Shown: one piece after another, positions 60,989-64,000 of the stretch
Layout: each line of letters starts with the position of its first letter
Position numbering within the stretch: the stretch's first letter is position 1
NCBI RefSeq assembly: GCF_001718835.1
Contig: NZ_CP013443.1
Span: forward strand, 62,001-126,000
Direction of reading: 5' to 3'
Length of the DNA stretch: 64,000 bases
Source: Burkholderia cepacia
Lineage (GTDB): Bacteria; Pseudomonadota; Gammaproteobacteria; Burkholderiales; Burkholderiaceae
The notes under the pieces: generated by a model
What the model saw: the letters and a program-made list of their open reading frames with translations, nothing else
Database searches by the model: none
What the model was told of the DNA's origin: nothing
Program-made: the position numbers and the translations under genes

Positions 60989-61768
60989 ATGGCAAAGATC
61001 TTCTGCGTTGCGAACCAGAAGGGGGGCGTCGGCAAGACGACGACATCGGTCAATCTCGCCGCAAGCCTTGCAGCGCAGGAGCAACGAGTCCTGCTGATCG
61101 ATCTCGACCCTCAGGGTAACGCGACGATGGGCAGCGGGATCGACAAGGCTGCTTGCGAAGCGACCGTATACGAGGTGCTGGTCGATGGCGTGTCGGTGAC
61201 CGACGCGCGCATCCGGCCGGACGGCGTCACCTACGACGTGCTGCCCGCGAACCGCGAGCTGTCCGGTGCCGAGATCGAACTGATCAGCATCGACAACCGC
61301 GAGCGCCGGCTGAAGGCCGCGCTCGAGCACGTGGCCGACGACTACGATTTCGTGCTGATCGATTGCCCGCCGACGCTGTCGCTGCTGACGCTGAACGGGC
61401 TGTGCGCGGCGCATGGCGTCGTGATCCCGATGCAGTGCGAGTACTTCGCACTGGAGGGGTTGTCGGACCTCGTCAACACAATCAAGCAGGTTCACGCGAA
61501 CATGAACCGCGACCTGAAGATCATCGGCTTGCTGCGTGTGATGTTCGATCCGCGTATCACGCTGCAGCAGCAAGTCTCCGATCAACTGAAAGCGCACTTC
61601 GGCGACAAGGTGTTCGATGCGGTGATTCCGCGCAACGTGCGCCTGGCGGAAGCGCCGAGTTACGGGCTGCCGGGCGTCGTGTTCGACCGCAGCTCGCGCG
61701 GTGCGCAGGCGTATCTCCAGTTCGGTGCCGAGATGATCGATCGCGTTCGCGCGTTCGAGGTGTCGTGA
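60989..61768 (+). CDS. parA: chromosome-partitioning ATPase ParA (Soj)
   Basis: Walker-type ATPase that moves ParB-parS complexes along the nucleoid, 259 residues. The deviant Walker A is NQKGGVGKTTTSVNL with both Lys residues (positions 11 and 16), followed by LLIDLDPQGNATMG. It has no N-terminal DNA-binding extension, so it is the small chromosomal form. The ATG at 60989 gives the normal start MAKIFCVANQ. Confidence 0.97.
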   Translation: MAKIFCVANQKGGVGKTTTSVNLAASLAAQEQRVLLIDLDPQGNATMGSGIDKAACEATVYEVLVDGVSVTDARIRPDGVTYDVLPANRELSGAEIELISIDNRERRLKAALEHVADDYDFVLIDCPPTLSLLTLNGLCAAHGVVIPMQCEYFALEGLSDLVNTIKQVHANMNRDLKIIGLLRVMFDPRITLQQQVSDQLKAHFGDKVFDAVIPRNVRLAEAPSYGLPGVVFDRSSRGAQAYLQFGAEMIDRVRAFEVS

Positions 61769-61799
61769 TCCGGACATGAGCGAAGCGAGGAAGAAAGAC

Positions 61800-62693
61800 A
61801 TGAACGCGGTACCAAAAAAGAAGGGCTTGGGACGTGGCCTCGAAGCGCTGCTCGGCGGCAGTGCCGATATCACCGAAGCGGTGAAGATCGAAGGGGCACC
61901 GAACACGCTCGCGCTCGGCAAGCTGCAGGCCGGCAAGTACCAGCCGCGGACGCGGATGGACGAAGGCAGCCTGCAGGAGCTCGCGGCGAGCATTCGCGCA
62001 CAGGGCGTGATGCAGCCGATCCTGGTACGGCCCATTTCGTCAGACAAATACGAGATCATCGCGGGCGAGCGCCGTTTCCGCGCGGCACGCCTGGCGGGCC
62101 TCGATGAAGTGCCGGTGCTCGTGAAGGATGTGTCCGACCAGGCCGCCGCGGCGATGGCGCTGATCGAGAACATCCAGCGCGAGGATCTGAACCCGCTTGA
62201 AGAGGCGCACGGTATCCAGCGCCTGCTCGACGAGTTCGGTTTCACGCACGAACAGGCGGCCGAATCGGTCGGCCGTTCGCGCAGCGCGGTGTCGAACCTG
62301 TTGCGCCTGCTGAACCTGGCTTCGCCGGTGCAGACGATGCTGCTGGCCGGCGATCTCGACATGGGGCATGCGCGCGCGCTGCTCGCCGTCGATGCGGCCA
62401 CGCAGATCACGCTCGCCCATCAGGTCGTCAACAAGCGCATGTCGGTGCGGGAGACCGAGAAGCTCGTCACGCACACGACGAAGGAAGCGCCGGCCGTGAA
62501 GGCGCGCGCGAAGGACGACGGCGGGCGCGATACGCGCCGTCTCGAGGAGGAGCTGTCCGACCTGCTCGCGTCGACGGTGAAGATCAAGCTCGGCCGCCGC
62601 GGGCGAGGGCAGGTGACGATCGACTTCGGCAACCTCGACGCGCTCGAGGGCATTCTCGTGCGGCTGCGCGGCAACGTCGCGACCGAAGAGTAA
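61800..62693 (+). CDS. parB: chromosome-partitioning protein ParB (Spo0J)
   Basis: CTP-dependent DNA clamp that loads at parS, 297 residues. The N-terminus MNAVPKKKGLGRGLEALLGG is the typical ParA-contacting segment; the CTP-binding motif is GERRFRAARLAGL and LIENIQREDLNPLEEA follows. The helix-turn-helix is EQAAESVGRSRSAVSNLLRL. The ATG at 61800 has GAGGAAG upstream and gives a normal start; an ATG at 61776 is possible. Its target sites at 58001 and 59698 lie just upstream. Confidence 0.96.
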   Translation: MNAVPKKKGLGRGLEALLGGSADITEAVKIEGAPNTLALGKLQAGKYQPRTRMDEGSLQELAASIRAQGVMQPILVRPISSDKYEIIAGERRFRAARLAGLDEVPVLVKDVSDQAAAAMALIENIQREDLNPLEEAHGIQRLLDEFGFTHEQAAESVGRSRSAVSNLLRLLNLASPVQTMLLAGDLDMGHARALLAVDAATQITLAHQVVNKRMSVRETEKLVTHTTKEAPAVKARAKDDGGRDTRRLEEELSDLLASTVKIKLGRRGRGQVTIDFGNLDALEGILVRLRGNVATEE

Positions 62694-62703
62694 CGCGGTG
62701 CCG

Positions 62704-63834
62704 ATGGAGGGGACGGGCGCGCCGACGCCGCGCCGGTGGCTGGGGTGGCTTGCGCAGGAGCCGGTGCTGTCGGTGCTGGTGCTTGGCCTGATCGTGCTGC
62801 AATGGGTGCGTCCGCAACCATTTCCCGTGCTGGCCGGCCGCGTCGACTGGCAGACGGTCGCGACGCTCGCGGGCCTGCTGATGCTGACCAAGGCGCTCGA
62901 GTTGTCCGGCTGCCTGATGTGGCTCGCGCACCGCATCGTGCATCACGTGCATTCCGAACGCGGGCTCGCATTGTTGCTCGTGGGGTTCGCCGCGTTGCTG
63001 TCGATGTGGCTCACCAACGACGTCGCGCTGTTCGTCGTCGTGCCGTTGATGGTGTCGCTGCGTGCGCTGACGCCACTGCCGTTCCGGCGGCTCGTGATCG
63101 TCGTCGCGCTGGCGGTCAACGCGGGGTCCGTCGCGACGCCGCTCGGCAATCCCCAGAATCTTTTCCTGTGGCAATTGAGCGGCGTGTCGTTCGGCCGCTT
63201 CGTGGTCACGCTCGGGCCGCTCGCGATCGCGCTGATGGCGCTGCTGCTCGTACTGACCGCATGCGCGTTTCGCGCAAAGCCGCTCGACTTGTCCGGCGAT
63301 GCCACTGCGCTGCCCGTGCAACGCATGCACGCGCTGATCGCGGCGGTGCTGTTCGCCGCGTTCGTGCTGCTCGCCGATGCGCATCATCCGCTGCACGGCC
63401 TGATCGCCGTTGCCATCGTGCTGGCGGTCGTGCGGCGCGACGCGGTGTTGAGGATCGACTGGCTGCTGCTGCTGATCTTCGTACTGATGTTCGTCGTGCT
63501 GCGCACTGCGGCTGCGCTGCCCACGATACATGACGCGATCGCGCATGCGCGCCTCGATTCGCCGCTGCGCGTCTATGCGGCCGGCGCGCTGTTGTCACAG
63601 GTCATCAGCAATGTACCGGCCGCGATCCTGCTGTCGGAGTTCACGCACGACTGGCGTGCGCTCGCGTTCGGCGTATCGGTCGGCGGCTTCGGCTTCGCGA
63701 TCGGCTCGCTTGCGAACCTGATCGCGGTGCGTCTCGCGAAGGAGCCGCGCATGTGGCTGCCGTTCCATCTGGTCTCGATTCCGTTCGCACTCGCCAGCGC
63801 GGCGGTCGGCGCGTGGCTGCTCGTTCACGGCTGA
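62704..63834 (+). CDS. anion transporter-like permease (ion transporter superfamily)
   Basis: Inner-membrane protein of 376 residues with about 10-12 helices. Features of the ArsB/NhaD/SLC13-like superfamily are visible: MWLTNDVALFVVVPLM in the first repeat, GSVATPLGNPQNLFLWQ in the re-entrant region and QVISNVPAAILLSEFT in the second repeat. The substrate may be a dicarboxylate, sulfate or other anion. The ATG at 62704 is used; a GTG at 62698 is an alternative. It begins 10 bases after parB, which suggests coexpression. Confidence 0.85.
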   Translation: MEGTGAPTPRRWLGWLAQEPVLSVLVLGLIVLQWVRPQPFPVLAGRVDWQTVATLAGLLMLTKALELSGCLMWLAHRIVHHVHSERGLALLLVGFAALLSMWLTNDVALFVVVPLMVSLRALTPLPFRRLVIVVALAVNAGSVATPLGNPQNLFLWQLSGVSFGRFVVTLGPLAIALMALLLVLTACAFRAKPLDLSGDATALPVQRMHALIAAVLFAAFVLLADAHHPLHGLIAVAIVLAVVRRDAVLRIDWLLLLIFVLMFVVLRTAAALPTIHDAIAHARLDSPLRVYAAGALLSQVISNVPAAILLSEFTHDWRALAFGVSVGGFGFAIGSLANLIAVRLAKEPRMWLPFHLVSIPFALASAAVGAWLLVHG

Positions 63835-63847
63835 GTCGCACAGTACG

Positions 63848-63873
63848 CTTTCGATGCAGCGATGCATCGAAAG
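63848..63873. terminator. perfect 11-bp hairpin with GCGA loop, no T-tract
   Basis: CTTTCGATGCA and TGCATCGAAAG flank GCGA (a GNRA-type tetraloop) 14 bases after the permease stop. It may protect the 3' end of the message or terminate weakly; the usual run of T is absent on both sides. Confidence 0.5.
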
Positions 63874-63882
63874 CGGGGCGCC

Positions 63883-63952
63883 CACAGCGATTCTTCCGCA
63901 GCGACTCATCCGCGACGTCACGTCCACAACGATTCATCCACAGCGGCCCATC
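63883..63952. repeat. five degenerate tandem copies of a 14-bp unit
   Basis: Units: CACAGCGATTCTTC, CGCAGCGACTCATC, CGCGACGTCACGTC, CACAACGATTCATC and CACAGCGGCCCATC. The consensus is about CACAGCGATTCATC. It lies downstream of the permease gene and does not correspond to a protein repeat because 14 is not a multiple of 3. Its continuation beyond the window cannot be seen. Confidence 0.75.
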
Positions 63953-64000
63953 AGCCGCGCCATACACCATCGCCGGCCCGTCCGGTTCGCGACTTTCTTC

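Noticed and set aside
63935..63943. TCATCCACA, a near DnaA box
   Set aside because: One mismatch and part of a tandem repeat; isolated from other boxes.
1..64000. CRISPR arrays, tRNA or rRNA genes, insertion sequences, prophage genes
   Set aside because: No regular spaced repeats, no tRNA T-arm/CCA-like structures and no transposase or integrase frames were seen by reading both strands.

Overview
The window is GC-rich chromosomal DNA that looks like chromosome 1 of a Burkholderia species, probably of the B. cepacia complex. This is inferred from gene content and order, with no database search: fliLMNOPQR, a general secretion (gsp) cluster with gspC turned around, phhAB beside an Lrp-type regulator, a DUF3717-type small protein, several LIV-type ABC transporters, and mnmG-rsmG-parA-parB with two parS sites. 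No tRNA, rRNA, insertion sequence, prophage or CRISPR array was seen.

Layout. 0-1.7 kb: ATPase (cut by the left edge) and binding protein of a taurine/sulfonate/nitrate-type ABC importer. 1.8-6.3 kb: flagellar operon fliLMNOPQR (minus strand). 6.5-8.8 kb: lrgAB with a divergent LysR regulator. 8.8-13.3 kb: an EmrB-type drug exporter, a MarR regulator, a small membrane protein and an OprM-type outer-membrane factor. 13.3-25 kb: type II secretion, gspDEF and gspGHIJKLMN on the minus strand with gspC between them on the plus strand. 25.3-30 kb: lytic transglycosylase, COG0523 metallochaperone, HU protein and MnmC.

30-33.6 kb: two unusually long gene-free gaps carry perfect DnaA boxes and flank an antiporter gene and ybdK. 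The first gap also has a 42-base stretch that is 74% A+T. Genes to the left lie mostly on the minus strand and those to the right mostly on the plus strand. With parAB and parS about 28 kb away, this is a strong candidate for the chromosome origin region.

33.6-47.1 kb: MarR regulator with a cysteine cluster, amidotransferase, Old Yellow Enzyme homologue, SET-domain protein with a lysine tail, a two-component system, phhAB/Lrp, a CYTH protein, an unrecognised two-gene pair with less GC-rich sequence (42.4-44.2 kb, possibly toxin and immunity), and a LysR/GMC oxidoreductase pair. 47.5-58 kb: two adjacent LIV-type ABC transporters; the second ends in a perfect 26-bp palindrome that contains parS and is followed by a T-tract, so it also looks like a terminator. 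58.2-63.8 kb: mnmG (with an internal parS), rsmG, parA, parB and an anion-transporter-like permease, then a hairpin and a 14-bp tandem repeat at the right edge.

The core of the window combines replication initiation (DnaA boxes), nucleoid organisation (HU), segregation (ParABS) and tRNA wobble-uridine modification (MnmC, MnmG). The flanks hold surface and secretion machinery and nutrient import.
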